From positions 124,001 through 188,000 of the forward strand of contig NZ_QXFI01000018.1 of NCBI RefSeq assembly GCF_003584135.1: DNA of 64,000 nucleotides. Reading direction: 5' to 3'. The notes under the pieces are model-generated. The model was given only the letters and a program-made list of their open reading frames with translations, had not been told where the DNA came from and made no database searches. The DNA is from Flagellimonas pelagia. GTDB lineage: Bacteria > Bacteroidota > Bacteroidia > Flavobacteriales > Flavobacteriaceae. This document shows, piece after piece, positions 18,420 through 27,495 of the stretch (position 1 is the first letter of the stretch; the number at the start of each line of letters is the position of its first letter). The translations under genes and the position numbers were made by a program.

Positions 18420-18945
18420 AAGCCAAATCCTTTAGTTTATCCTGCAATTGCGCTTTTCCCCTCAGCAGTCTTGTGCGTGAGGCCGTTTCCGAGATGTTCA
18501 GGATTTCCGAAATCTCGCTGTGGTCATATCCTTCCACTAAGAACAATTGCACCACGTATTTATATTTTTGGGGCAGTTCTTCAATGGCCACCTTAACCTG
18601 TTCCAAAGAAATCCCCTCTTCAACTGTCCAACCATCTTCGTCCGTGACATGGAGGTAATTTTCATTGAGCTCCACGGTCTGCTGGTGTTTCGATTTCAAA
18701 AAATCGATGCTCCCGTTCACTACGATCCTTTTTAACCAAGCCCCGAAGGTTACCTCTCCTTTAAACTGGTGGATACGCTGAAAAGCCTTGATGAATGACT
18801 CTTGGAGCACATCCTCCGCATCGTCTGTATTCTTAAGGAACCGCATGGCCACACCAAACATACCATCACAGTACTGATGGTACAGTTTAAGCTGTGCCTG
18901 ACGATCGTTCGCTTTACACCGCTCCACTAGCTCAATATGGAACAC
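18409..18945 (-). CDS. ECF-type RNA polymerase sigma factor
   Basis: Region 2 is recognisable as DDAEDVLQESFIKAF with the WLKRIVVN motif, and region 4 as LPQKYKYVVQLFLVEGYDHSEIS followed by the helix-turn-helix NISETASRTRLLRG. The 178-residue length is typical. The apparent start is GTG at 18945 (FHIELVERCKAND), with no ATG nearby upstream. It heads a three-gene operon with overlapping ends, so it probably controls its own operon together with the anti-sigma partner. The signal is unknown, but the surface protein behind it implies envelope sensing. Confidence 0.92.
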   Translation of the reverse strand: MFHIELVERCKANDRQAQLKLYHQYCDGMFGVAMRFLKNTDDAEDVLQESFIKAFQRIHQFKGEVTFGAWLKRIVVNGSIDFLKSKHQQTVELNENYLHVTDEDGWTVEEGISLEQVKVAIEELPQKYKYVVQLFLVEGYDHSEISEILNISETASRTRLLRGKAQLQDKLKDLAYGT

Positions 18946-19040
18946 GCTCGGTTCTATGCTTGGTTTTTTAGTTGTTCATCATAAGGACGATACAAAAATG
19001 GCCTCGTTGCAAATTAGTGCGATTTTGAGTCATTTTTAAC

Positions 19041-19073
19041 AAAAAAATCCCGAAGAGTTCGCTCAACGGGATT
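19041..19073 (-). terminator. Rho-independent terminator of the ohr-like gene
   Basis: On the minus strand AATCCCG pairs with CGGGATT around an inner GAG/CTC pair, followed by seven T. It lies 23 bases past the stop of the OsmC/Ohr gene. Confidence 0.85.
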
Positions 19074-19095
19074 CTTTATCAAGTACTTATAAGAC

Positions 19096-19521
19096 TTATT
19101 CGTCCAGTAATAAATTGAGATGTACCGTGATATTGTCACGTGTAGCTTTGCTGTAAGGACAGATTTCATGGGCCGCATTGATCAGGTCTTCCCCTGTTTC
19201 CTGATCTACCGTGGGCAAATAGGCATCCAAAGTGGCCTCTAGGTAAAAACCTTCTTCTTCCTTATTGAATTCTATGGTAGCCGTAACGTTAAAATCCCCT
19301 AGATCATCAATTCCCTGCTCCTTGGCAACGGCCTGCAAAGCTCCCGCAAAGCAAGTGGAATAGGCCGCCGCGAACAGTTCTTCGGGATTAGTGGATTTTG
19401 GGTCTGGCTTGCCCTTGGAGTTCGGCATTGTAATATCGAAGTCCAATACGCCATCTTCACTTTCTACATGTCCGGACCTGCCTCCTGTGTTGGTCGCCTT
19501 CGCTTCAAAAATAGTTTTCAT
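19096..19521 (-). CDS. ohr: Ohr-type organic hydroperoxide resistance protein (OsmC family)
   Basis: Ohr reduces organic hydroperoxides with a pair of cysteines. Both are present: C57 in AAYSTCFAGAL and C121 in HEICPYSKATR, and the STCF / CPYSKATR context is typical of Ohr. I chose the ATG at 19521 because the family begins with a short MKTIFEAKAT-type strand; the upstream in-frame codons are not conserved. The length of 141 residues is normal. It is a single gene with its own terminator. Regulation by an OhrR-type repressor cannot be judged from the sequence. Confidence 0.9.
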   Translation of the reverse strand: MKTIFEAKATNTGGRSGHVESEDGVLDFDITMPNSKGKPDPKSTNPEELFAAAYSTCFAGALQAVAKEQGIDDLGDFNVTATIEFNKEEEGFYLEATLDAYLPTVDQETGEDLINAAHEICPYSKATRDNITVHLNLLLDE

Positions 19522-19730
19522 TCGTTTCTTTTTAAGGGTTGATAAAAACCGATAGTATAAAACACATCGGTCATTAATCTGAAAAGTTACCAAATTGAAA
19601 CTGGAAGTACCCTTAAACAGTTATTAAATTTATGTGAAATGGATATCGGCATCCATCGTTCGTCGTCTTCCCATTCCCATTAACAAACAAAAACTTTATA
19701 CCTTCGTGATAAATCCTAAGGGACATACTC

Positions 19731-20774
19731 TTGACAAGCGATAAGAACATACCAACAAACACCATTTCAAAAATAAAGGCACTCCGTAAACAGGAAGTAT
19801 CCGCGGAGGAGTTGACCGAAGGTATTTTCAATGGCAATAAAACCCAGTTGGCCAAAGCCATCACATTGCTGGAAAGCACCCATCCTTCCCATTATGAAAA
19901 AGCCAATACAGTAATCGAAAAATGCCTGGCCAAGCCCAATGCAAGCATCAGAATAGGAATAACCGGAGTCCCAGGTGTGGGTAAAAGTTCCTTTATCGAG
20001 ACTTTTGGGACCTATTTGACCTCTTTGGGCAAAAAAGTGGCCGTTTTGGCCGTGGACCCCACCAGTTCATTGAGTAAAGGCAGTATTTTGGGAGATAAGA
20101 CCCGAATGCAGGAACTGTCCAAGGATCCAAACGCCTTTATTCGCCCCTCCCCTTCGGGAACTTCATTGGGTGGTGTGGCCCGAAAAACAAGGGAGAGCAT
20201 CATTTTATGTGAAGCTGCGGGATACGATGTAATCTTGGTGGAAACGGTCGGGGTGGGCCAGAGTGAGATTGCCGTGCACAGTATGGTGGATTTTTTCCTT
20301 TTGCTGAAATTATCCGGTGCCGGGGATGAGTTACAAGGCATCAAAAGGGGAATTATGGAAATGGCCGATGCCATCGCCATCAATAAAGCGGACGGAAGCA
20401 ATTTGGAAAAGGCCGAACTGGCAGCAACCGAATTTTCCAGAGCCCTACATCTTTATCCCCCAAAGGCAAACGGATGGATCCCCAAAGTATTGAAATGCTC
20501 CGCAACAGAAAATACCGGAATCAAGGAAATTTGGGATGTAGTGGAAAACTTTGTGCAACAGAACAAGGAAAATGGTTTTTTTGATAAAAATAGGAAGACC
20601 CAGAACAAGAATTGGTTCCTACAGACCGTGGATGAACACATTAAACAGTTTTTTCATCAAAAGGAATCCTTTAAAAATGCCCAGATTGCTCTGTTGAAGG
20701 ACATTGACGACAACAAAATTTCCCCGTTTTATGCGGCCAAGCTCCTATTGGATCAGATAACCAAGGAACTTTAA
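19731..20774 (+). CDS. meaB: Methylmalonyl-CoA mutase-associated GTPase MeaB
   Basis: MeaB is the G-protein chaperone that protects and reloads adenosylcobalamin-dependent methylmalonyl-CoA mutase. The P-loop GVPGVGKSS lies near residues 78-86; LAVDPTSSLSKGSILGDKTRM and VETVGVGQSE are strongly conserved family motifs. The start appears to be TTG at 19731, since no in-frame ATG occurs before the P-loop. The 347-residue length fits. Together with the cobalamin adenosyltransferase at 9013 it implies that this organism has a B12-dependent mutase elsewhere in the genome. Confidence 0.95.
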   Translation: MTSDKNIPTNTISKIKALRKQEVSAEELTEGIFNGNKTQLAKAITLLESTHPSHYEKANTVIEKCLAKPNASIRIGITGVPGVGKSSFIETFGTYLTSLGKKVAVLAVDPTSSLSKGSILGDKTRMQELSKDPNAFIRPSPSGTSLGGVARKTRESIILCEAAGYDVILVETVGVGQSEIAVHSMVDFFLLLKLSGAGDELQGIKRGIMEMADAIAINKADGSNLEKAELAATEFSRALHLYPPKANGWIPKVLKCSATENTGIKEIWDVVENFVQQNKENGFFDKNRKTQNKNWFLQTVDEHIKQFFHQKESFKNAQIALLKDIDDNKISPFYAAKLLLDQITKEL

Positions 20775-20784
20775 ATAAAAGCGA

Positions 20785-20792
20785 TAAATTTG
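20785..20792 (+). promoter_or_regulatory. -7 box before the GT2 gene
   Basis: TAAATTTG fits TAnnTTTG, lies 10 bases after the meaB stop and 17 before the ATG of the glycosyltransferase. No TTG is seen at -33 distance. Confidence 0.4.
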
Positions 20793-20809
20793 CACAGATT
20801 TTATACTGA

Positions 20810-21772
20810 ATGAGCACCGTTACCGATTCCCTTTTATCCATAGTGGTTCCTTTGTACAACGAGGAGGACAACGTGGTCTTGTTAACCCAGAAAATCCATG
20901 AAAGTCTTCCGGGGTACAACTACCAGATCGTCTATATCGATGATTTTTCCACGGACAAAACCCGCCAAAGGGTCAAGGAAATGGATGACGACAAGGTCCA
21001 TTTGATCGAGCTGAAAAAAAATTACGGCCAAAGTCTCGCCTTGGCGGCCGGTCTTGATTACGCCGAAGGGGAATACATCATCACCATGGATGGTGACCTT
21101 CAGAACGACCCTTCGGACATTCCGCATATGCTGGAATATGCCGTTAGCGGTGAATATGATGTAGTCACAGGTATCCGACAAAAAAGAAAGGATTCCCTCG
21201 TCAAAAAAATACCATCCAAGATTGCCAATTTTATGGTGAGAAGGGTGACCAAACTGGATATTAAGGATAACGGCTGTGCCTTAAAAGTATTTACCAAGGA
21301 CATTGCCAAAGGCTTGAACCTTTATGGCGAGATGCATCGATTTATCACGTTGTTGGCCTTTTTGGAAGGCGCCCAGATCAAACAAGTCCCCGTAAAACAC
21401 CATGCACGCCATGCAGGGGTTTCCAAATACGGTTTGGAGCGGGTTTTCAAGGTGGTGGCGGACATGATGTTGCTGCTCTTCATCCGAAAGTATTTCCAAC
21501 GCCCCATCCACCTCTTTGGTATTTTGGGCGTATTGTTGGTCATATTGGGTGTTTTCATCAATATTTATTTATTGATAGTGAAGCTAGGACTCGGAGAGGA
21601 TATCGGAAGTAGGCCTTTGCTCATTTTCGGGATGATGTTCATTTTAGGAGGTATACAGTTGTTTACCATCGGTATTGTGATGGAACTCTTGATCCGCACG
21701 TATTACGAGTCTCAACAAAAACGACCATATCGCATTAAAAAAATCACGATAGGTGACGGAAAAGCTGCGTAA
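20810..21772 (+). CDS. Polyprenyl-phosphate glycosyltransferase (GT2, DPM/GtrB-like)
   Basis: The N-terminal GT-A domain has IVVPLYNEEDNV at the start and the donor-binding motif MDGDLQNDPSDIP near residue 105. Its C-terminus has two hydrophobic helices (about 235-255 and 270-295), the layout of enzymes that move a sugar from a nucleotide donor onto polyprenyl phosphate (DPM1, GtrB, ArnC). Length (320) is normal. The next gene, a flippase-like membrane protein, overlaps by 20 bases, so the pair is translationally coupled. The sugar is not predictable. Confidence 0.92.
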   Translation: MSTVTDSLLSIVVPLYNEEDNVVLLTQKIHESLPGYNYQIVYIDDFSTDKTRQRVKEMDDDKVHLIELKKNYGQSLALAAGLDYAEGEYIITMDGDLQNDPSDIPHMLEYAVSGEYDVVTGIRQKRKDSLVKKIPSKIANFMVRRVTKLDIKDNGCALKVFTKDIAKGLNLYGEMHRFITLLAFLEGAQIKQVPVKHHARHAGVSKYGLERVFKVVADMMLLLFIRKYFQRPIHLFGILGVLLVILGVFINIYLLIVKLGLGEDIGSRPLLIFGMMFILGGIQLFTIGIVMELLIRTYYESQQKRPYRIKKITIGDGKAA

Positions 21773-22625
21773 AAAGCTCATCACTGCCTTAAAACTAGTT
21801 GTAAGTGCAGCCCTGATCTACTTTATCTTCACGAAAATAGATCTGAAGGACGTTTTGGAAACCCTGAAGAAAAGCAAGCCTTTCTTCCTTTTCTTGGCCT
21901 TGGTATTTTTTGTGCTTTCCAAGATCTTAGCCACTTTTCGGTTGAATGAGTACTTCCATCAAATTGGGGCCAAAGTCTCGCATCGCAGCAATTTGAAACT
22001 CTATTTGTTAGGCATGTTCTACAATCTGTTCTTACCTGGAGGAATTGGCGGAGATGCCTATAAGGGATATGTGGTACAAAAAGCATTTCAGCCTGGGACC
22101 AAAAAAGTGGTCTCCAGTTTGTTGCTGGACCGCTTGAGTGGCATGTTGTTGCTTTTTATGTATGCTTGCTTTTTGGGAACCTTGTCCAAAAATCCATTTT
22201 TTGATGGCTTTGACTGGTTATTGATTTTGCTAATACCATTAAGTTTGGTTGCCTTTTGGTTCATGAACAAGCTGTTCTTTACCACCACCCTACCCGTTTT
22301 TTGGAAATCGTTCGGCTATTCTGCTCTAGTGCAATTGGCGCAGTTGGTCTGTGTGATTTTCATCTTGAAGGCGCTATCCATTTCCACGGATGCCATCGAA
22401 TATCTTTTTGTCTTCTTGGTATCGTCCATCGTGTCGGTCATTCCATTGACCATTGGTGGCATTGGAAGTAGGGAGGTTACTTTTTTGTATGGGGCGGAAT
22501 GGCTGGGTTTGGATGCAAGTACCTCCATCGGCATCAGTTTTACCTTCTTTCTGATTACGGCACTCACCTCCCTTTTTGGAATTCTATATCATTTCAAAAA
22601 ACCGGAATTGGAATCGGTAGCCTAA
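21753..22625 (+). CDS. Lysylphosphatidylglycerol synthetase-type/UPF0104 membrane protein
   Basis: The 290-residue protein has about eight hydrophobic helices and the family pattern FLPGGIGGDAYKGY (about residues 90-103) and SIVSVIPLTIGGIGSREVTF near 230-249. UPF0104/AglD-like proteins are integral membrane proteins, sometimes proposed as flippases for lipid-linked sugars. The overlap with the GT2 gene and the tail-to-tail 4-base overlap with a GT39 gene place it in a lipid-sugar module. Here a flippase role is an inference, not shown by motif. Confidence 0.88.
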   Translation: MTEKLRKKLITALKLVVSAALIYFIFTKIDLKDVLETLKKSKPFFLFLALVFFVLSKILATFRLNEYFHQIGAKVSHRSNLKLYLLGMFYNLFLPGGIGGDAYKGYVVQKAFQPGTKKVVSSLLLDRLSGMLLLFMYACFLGTLSKNPFFDGFDWLLILLIPLSLVAFWFMNKLFFTTTLPVFWKSFGYSALVQLAQLVCVIFILKALSISTDAIEYLFVFLVSSIVSVIPLTIGGIGSREVTFLYGAEWLGLDASTSIGISFTFFLITALTSLFGILYHFKKPELESVA

Positions 22626-24280
22626 TTTAAATGCACCAAATGCATTTTATTGAGCTTTTCTTGGCGGGTATTCGGGTTCAGGAACTTGATCTGTAATCGG
22701 GTAATCCTAAACTGGTCCACCGTGATTTGATCATCCCACTGAATCCCTTGTTTGGAGAGTTGAGCCAATTCCTGATCGGTGGCATATACCCAAACATTCT
22801 TTTTGGATTTTAGTTCAGGGATGGAAACAATATTGACGGGATCTTTGTCGTAGAAATCCAAGGCCCAAGTATGTTGTTCGGAAACTTTGTAGATCTTGTC
22901 CACCGGAATATTTTGCTCCTTTACCTTTTCGGCCATGGTGGACCCGCCTTGGTATTCCAATAATTTTGGATAGAACTGGGCATTCATCAATCCGTTCAAC
23001 AATATTGAACTAAATAGTGCCACGATCACAATTTTGGCGACCAATTCTTCTTTCTTCCAAATAAAACAGACAGTTAATGCGAGGGCAACTATCAAAGCTG
23101 TATATCCGTACCAGTGCTTCAATGGGAACACATAAAAACTGACCAACAAAACGAACACCACGACCAATCCCAATATAAAATATTGGAAGCCCAAAATCAC
23201 TTTGGCCATTTTAGCTTTTTCCTCTTGAAACAGGGTATAGAGAAATGCTGCCGATAGAATTGCGTACAACGGCATTAAAATATTCATGTAGTGTGGCAAC
23301 TTGAACTGGGCGAAACTGATGACAAAAAACAGGATGGAAATACCACCAAGTGTTATAAACTCCAGATTGGGTCGGTAAGCGAATTTCATCTTCCAAAAGG
23401 TTTTCAATTGATTCCAGTAGCCGATCAAGGCCAAAACCGTCCATGGCAGGAACACCCACAAAAAAGTGTGGAAGAAAAAGAAGAAATCGCTGCTGTTCTT
23501 CCCTACCCCTTCTCCGCTCATGCGTTCAAAGCTCTGTTCCCAAAAAATAAAGAAGATGCCACTGCGATGGTCTTTACCACGAATCACTTTTTCGGGATGT
23601 AGATCAAATTGATGGTAATACGCATACAGCATGGGTGCAATGGTCAACCCGAACACTACAACAGCCACCAACAGTTTCCAGTTGAGCAATCGGTACCATT
23701 TTCGGGTGTAGGCCAAATGGCACAATACGGAAATACCAATAACCACCAAGGCTATCTGTCCTTTGGTGGAAAAGGCCATTCCGGCCCCAAACGCACCCAA
23801 GACAATATTTTTCAGGGAATTCTTTTCAATATAGGCCACCAACTGCCAAATGGAAAATATGGTAAAGCCGGTGAGCACGGCGTCCGTACGTACATCAATA
23901 TTGGCCAGCACCATCGTCTGGGCCGTCATAAAGATCAAGGAGGCGAATCTGCCCACATCTTTATTGTAGAGCAATTTTCCAAGGCCATAACAGCTATATG
24001 CACCCAACAAGGTGGACAGAATACCGGGAATTCGGTACGCCCAATCATGGATGCCAAAAATCTTATAGGAAAGGGCCGCCAACCAATAATGCATATGTGG
24101 CTTGTCCAGATACTCCTCCGGGCCTTTGAAAAGGCTTAAAAAATCATGTTCTTGGACCATTCGCATGGCCATTACGGCAAATTGGGCAGAATCATTCTCG
24201 AACAGGGTCACGAACATCCCGATGAGATACACCAGCACAATGAGGGCAATAAAAAACCAATACCGGGTGGTGGAGATCAT
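22622..24280 (-). CDS. GT39-family glycosyltransferase (ArnT/PMT-like)
   Basis: This multi-spanning enzyme of the ArnT/PMT superfamily transfers a sugar from a polyprenyl-phosphate donor on the outer face of the membrane. The first exposed loop keeps the acidic pair FENDSAQ and then YLDKPHMHYWLAALSYKIFG, both characteristic. About twelve hydrophobic segments and a soluble C-terminal tail follow. I chose the ATG at 24280, which overlaps the stop of the upstream PAP2 gene as ATGA; the longer frame adds unconserved residues. Length is 552 residues. Confidence 0.88.
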   Translation of the reverse strand: MISTTRYWFFIALIVLVYLIGMFVTLFENDSAQFAVMAMRMVQEHDFLSLFKGPEEYLDKPHMHYWLAALSYKIFGIHDWAYRIPGILSTLLGAYSCYGLGKLLYNKDVGRFASLIFMTAQTMVLANIDVRTDAVLTGFTIFSIWQLVAYIEKNSLKNIVLGAFGAGMAFSTKGQIALVVIGISVLCHLAYTRKWYRLLNWKLLVAVVVFGLTIAPMLYAYYHQFDLHPEKVIRGKDHRSGIFFIFWEQSFERMSGEGVGKNSSDFFFFFHTFLWVFLPWTVLALIGYWNQLKTFWKMKFAYRPNLEFITLGGISILFFVISFAQFKLPHYMNILMPLYAILSAAFLYTLFQEEKAKMAKVILGFQYFILGLVVVFVLLVSFYVFPLKHWYGYTALIVALALTVCFIWKKEELVAKIVIVALFSSILLNGLMNAQFYPKLLEYQGGSTMAEKVKEQNIPVDKIYKVSEQHTWALDFYDKDPVNIVSIPELKSKKNVWVYATDQELAQLSKQGIQWDDQITVDQFRITRLQIKFLNPNTRQEKLNKMHLVHLN

Positions 24281-24846
24281 GTCCCTATTTTTTGGAATGC
24301 AAATATAGCCAACTTGGCAAACAACCATCCGAAGAGCGAACCTATGAAAGCCCCCGTGATTACATCCAATGGATAATGTACGCCGATGTAGATTCTGCTA
24401 TACGTCACGATACAGGCCCAAAGCAACAAAACCCAACTGATGTATTTCACCTTTTGATGGAACAAGACGATAAAAAACACGGCAGGCCCGAAGGAATTGG
24501 CCGCATGTGCCGAAAAATAACCGTACTGTCCACCACAGTAACTTTTTACCAAGCGCATTACACTGCTCACTTCTGGGTCGTGGCATGGACGCAAGCGACC
24601 CACCCCATATTTAAAAAAATTGGCCAACTGATCCGTACACGTAATCAAAAGCGCAACAGAAACCAAAACGATGGCGGTGTTCTTCCAACCCAAATGTTTG
24701 TAGGTAAGATATAATAACAGCAGATAAAGTGGAGCGGAATTTCGGGTGGTGGTCATGAACATCCAGAAACCGTCCCAAGTTTCCGTTCCCAAGCCATTGA
24801 GGAATAGGAAGAGGTCTTTATCGTACTGTAGGATTTGTTCGAGCAT
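24277..24846 (-). CDS. PAP2-family membrane phosphatase
   Basis: The protein has five or six hydrophobic helices and all three phosphatase motifs: K79 with RLRP (84-87), SAH (112-114) replacing PSGH, and SRIYIGVHYPLD. PAP2 membrane enzymes dephosphorylate lipid phosphates such as undecaprenyl pyrophosphate or lipid A. In the first histidine motif the usual PSGH reads FSAH, so the loop is slightly divergent. It overlaps the GT39 gene by 4 bases and the small gene before it by 1, so all three form one transcript. Confidence 0.9.
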   Translation of the reverse strand: MLEQILQYDKDLFLFLNGLGTETWDGFWMFMTTTRNSAPLYLLLLYLTYKHLGWKNTAIVLVSVALLITCTDQLANFFKYGVGRLRPCHDPEVSSVMRLVKSYCGGQYGYFSAHAANSFGPAVFFIVLFHQKVKYISWVLLLWACIVTYSRIYIGVHYPLDVITGAFIGSLFGWLFAKLAIFAFQKIGT

Positions 24847-25073
24847 TATGCGTCGTATCTTGCCACTTCACGATCATAAAAAGCAGTAGCCGCCTCGATC
24901 AGACTTTCGGCTTCTTCCATCAAATCCGCTTCGTCCTCTTTGGAGAATTCCTCCATCCATTCCACTTCATCATTTTCCAAATTGATGATAAAACGCGGGT
25001 ATTCGGTATGGACAATGAAAATGGCCTCGGGATAGTCCGTATTGTCGGCCAACAAAAATTTAGGTAGTTCCAT
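24846..25073 (-). CDS. Small acidic protein, 75 aa, conserved hypothetical
   Basis: The start at 25073 (MELPKFLLADNTDYPEAIFIVHTEYPRFIIN) gives a compact beta-strand-rich N-terminal half followed by a Glu-rich helical half. I recognise it only as a conserved flavobacterial hypothetical. Its stop overlaps the PAP2 start (TAATG), so it leads the PAP2-GT39 operon. No catalytic motif or membrane segment is visible. Confidence 0.75.
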   Translation of the reverse strand: MELPKFLLADNTDYPEAIFIVHTEYPRFIINLENDEVEWMEEFSKEDEADLMEEAESLIEAATAFYDREVARYDA

Positions 25074-25109
25074 GTGTGTTATCAATTTGGACCCAAATGG
25101 GTGATTTAC

Positions 25110-26477
25110 TTATTCCGATATCAATTTTTGGATCAAATACTTAAACCGAAGATACAACATTACGGCCGATGCCGTGAGCCCAAGAAGCAATCCGATCCAG
25201 ATCCCGGTACTCGTCAAATCTGTATACAGACCCAAATAAAAAGAAGCAGGAAAACCGATGAGCCAATAAGCGACGAAGGTTATCAACATAGGAACCTTTA
25301 CATCCTGAAGTCCTCTTAGGGCCCCCAATACCACCACTTGCAAACCATCTGAAATTTGAAAGAAAGCCGCCACCAACAACAATTTGGCCGCTATAATAAT
25401 CACCTCAGTGTTATCCGCTTGATTCATAATATCGTCCACATCCAAATAAATGGTCGGGAACCAATGCCTACCCACTAAAAAGAGTGTGGCAAAAACAATT
25501 TCCAAAATCAAGGTCAAGAAAAATATGGATTCGGCTATACGCTTCAGTTCCCTGAAATTTTGGAGCCCTTTTTGGTTGCCCACACGGATCATGGCGGCCA
25601 CACTGAGCCCCATACCCACCATAAAGGTCATGCTGCTCAGGTTCAAGGCAATTTGGTTAGCCGCTTGGGCGTTTTTACCCAGTACCCCACTCAACCAAAT
25701 GGCCGCCGTGAAAATGGCCACCTCAAAAAACATCTGCATGGACGATGGAAAACCCAGACTGATGATCTTATTGATCATCTTCTTTTCAATATTCTTGAAA
25801 TTGAAATGTGTCACGAAGGGCTTGAATTTTTCCTTACGATTCAATAAAAACCAAATAAACAATACCATGATGGCCCGTGAGGCCAACGTACCGATGGCCG
25901 CCCCAACCACGCCCAATTTGGGAAATCCGAACGAACCAAAAATGAAGAGGTAGTTGAGGGTAATGTTCACCACATTGGCCAAAATAGTGGCATACATGGG
26001 ATATTTGGTTTGGGAAAGTCCTTCCGAAAATTGTTTGAACGCCTGAAACATGATCAAGGGCACCAGGGAAAAAGCCACAAGCTCCAGGTAAGGAACGGCC
26101 AGTTCCACCACTTCAGGTGGCTGTTCCATATGATGCAACAGAGGTTTGCAAAGCAAAATGATTCCAAAAAGAGAGAGTCCCAAGAGTGTACAAAGTACCA
26201 AACCGTGTTTTAGGGCATTCTTGCCCGCTCCCTGATTGCCTGCCCCATCCGCCTCTGCCACCAAGGGTGTTATGGCCGTGGAAAAACCAATACCCAGCGA
26301 CATGGCAATGAACACAAAACTATTCCCTAATGAAACCGCGGCCAACTCCGTCGGTCCTAATTGACCCACCATGATATTATCGGCGAAAGCCACAAAAGTA
26401 TGACCCAACATCCCCAAAATAACGGGATAGGACAACTTTAGGTTATAGGCGAATTCTTTGGTGTACTGCTGAAACAA
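25110..26477 (-). CDS. MATE family multidrug/Na+ efflux transporter
   Basis: The 455-residue protein has twelve hydrophobic helices and the MATE pattern NIMVGQLGPTELAAVSLGNS in the first helix pair, with the second half repeating it. MATE proteins export cationic drugs or metabolites in exchange for Na+ or H+. The only plausible start is TTG at 26477, because the first in-frame ATG would remove the first helix. A TATATTTG box lies 24 bases upstream. The substrate is not predictable. Confidence 0.93.
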   Translation of the reverse strand: MFQQYTKEFAYNLKLSYPVILGMLGHTFVAFADNIMVGQLGPTELAAVSLGNSFVFIAMSLGIGFSTAITPLVAEADGAGNQGAGKNALKHGLVLCTLLGLSLFGIILLCKPLLHHMEQPPEVVELAVPYLELVAFSLVPLIMFQAFKQFSEGLSQTKYPMYATILANVVNITLNYLFIFGSFGFPKLGVVGAAIGTLASRAIMVLFIWFLLNRKEKFKPFVTHFNFKNIEKKMINKIISLGFPSSMQMFFEVAIFTAAIWLSGVLGKNAQAANQIALNLSSMTFMVGMGLSVAAMIRVGNQKGLQNFRELKRIAESIFFLTLILEIVFATLFLVGRHWFPTIYLDVDDIMNQADNTEVIIIAAKLLLVAAFFQISDGLQVVVLGALRGLQDVKVPMLITFVAYWLIGFPASFYLGLYTDLTSTGIWIGLLLGLTASAVMLYLRFKYLIQKLISE

Positions 26478-26500
26478 AACGGATACGTATGAAAAGATGG

Positions 26501-26508
26501 CAAATATA
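26501..26508 (-). promoter_or_regulatory. -7 box before the MATE gene
   Basis: On the minus strand this reads TATATTTG, a match to TAnnTTTG 24 bases before the TTG start. The -33 TTG is not at the expected distance. Confidence 0.4.
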
Positions 26509-26567
26509 GCTAGTTTGACACAACAATGAAGTCAAACTGACATGAGCTAAAGGATAAATTTAGGTCA

Positions 26568-27341
26568 TCATAGCCCTTTGGCCTCTTCCCAAAAAACATC
26601 CATTTCGGCCAAGGTCATGTCCTTAAGGCTTTTTCCGGATGCTTTTGCTTTTTCTTCCAAATACTGGAAACGCTTGATGAACTTTTTATTGGTCCGTTCC
26701 AACGCATTCTCTGGATTGATGTTTAAAAACCGGGCATAATTGACCATGGAAAACAGCACATCCCCAAATTCGGATTCCATTTTATCGGCATCATTGGCCT
26801 TCACTTCTTCTTGAAGCTCCCCCAACTCTTCTTTTAATTTTTCAAAAACCTGTTCGGGATGTTCCCAATCGAAACCTACACCGGCCACCTTTTCTTGGAT
26901 TCGGTTGGCCTTCACCAAGGCAGGCAAACTATTGGGCACGCCTTCGAGCACACTTTTTTTGCCTTCCTTAAGTTTGATGTTCTCCCAGTTCTGTTTCACT
27001 TCTTCTTCATTTTTCACCTTTACATCACCATAAATATGGGGATGGCGGTTGACCAATTTCTCACAGATACTGTTGGCCACATCAGCGATATCGAAATCCT
27101 GGGTCTCCGAACCGATCTTGGCATAAAAGACAATGTGAAGCAATAGATCACCCAATTCCTTTTTTACTTCCTCAAGATCGTTGTCCAGAATGGCATCCCC
27201 TAGTTCGTAGGTTTCTTCAATGGTCAAATGCCGAAGGGTCTGCATGGTCTGCTTTTTATCCCATGGGCACTGCTCCCGCAACTCGTCCATAATGGTCAAA
27301 AGTCGGTCGAAAGCTGCCAATTGTTCTGATCTTGAATTCAT
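26568..27341 (-). CDS. mazG: Nucleoside triphosphate pyrophosphohydrolase MazG
   Basis: MazG hydrolyses (d)NTPs to monophosphate and pyrophosphate, and clears damaged nucleotides. The N-terminal motif LREQCPWDKKQT and the EExxE-type metal ligands (EETYELGDAI near residue 40) are present, and the fold is repeated in the second half (ELGELQEEVKAN). The 257-residue, two-domain length is standard for the chromosomal enzyme. A TATTTTTG promoter box lies 19 bases upstream. Confidence 0.95.
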   Translation of the reverse strand: MNSRSEQLAAFDRLLTIMDELREQCPWDKKQTMQTLRHLTIEETYELGDAILDNDLEEVKKELGDLLLHIVFYAKIGSETQDFDIADVANSICEKLVNRHPHIYGDVKVKNEEEVKQNWENIKLKEGKKSVLEGVPNSLPALVKANRIQEKVAGVGFDWEHPEQVFEKLKEELGELQEEVKANDADKMESEFGDVLFSMVNYARFLNINPENALERTNKKFIKRFQYLEEKAKASGKSLKDMTLAEMDVFWEEAKGL

Positions 27342-27359
27342 TTTTATGCATATTTAGGT

Positions 27360-27367
27360 CAAAAATA
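27360..27367 (-). promoter_or_regulatory. -7 box before mazG
   Basis: The minus strand reads TATTTTTG, a full TAnnTTTG match 18 bases upstream of the mazG ATG. Confidence 0.45.
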
Positions 27368-27495
27368 CAAAGTATGTATGGTTGGACACCTGTGGTCAGA
27401 ACTTACTTATGAAAAGGGCAGACCTAGTTTTCAACAACCCACAAAAGAAAAATATCACTATCTTCAACTTTCATTCAAGGCAAAACCCATTTGGA

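Noticed and set aside
23609..24139. 176-codon plus-strand frame inside the GT39 gene
   Set aside because: Composition is skewed (many His, Gln and Gly), as expected for the reverse of a hydrophobic protein; no start or promoter support.
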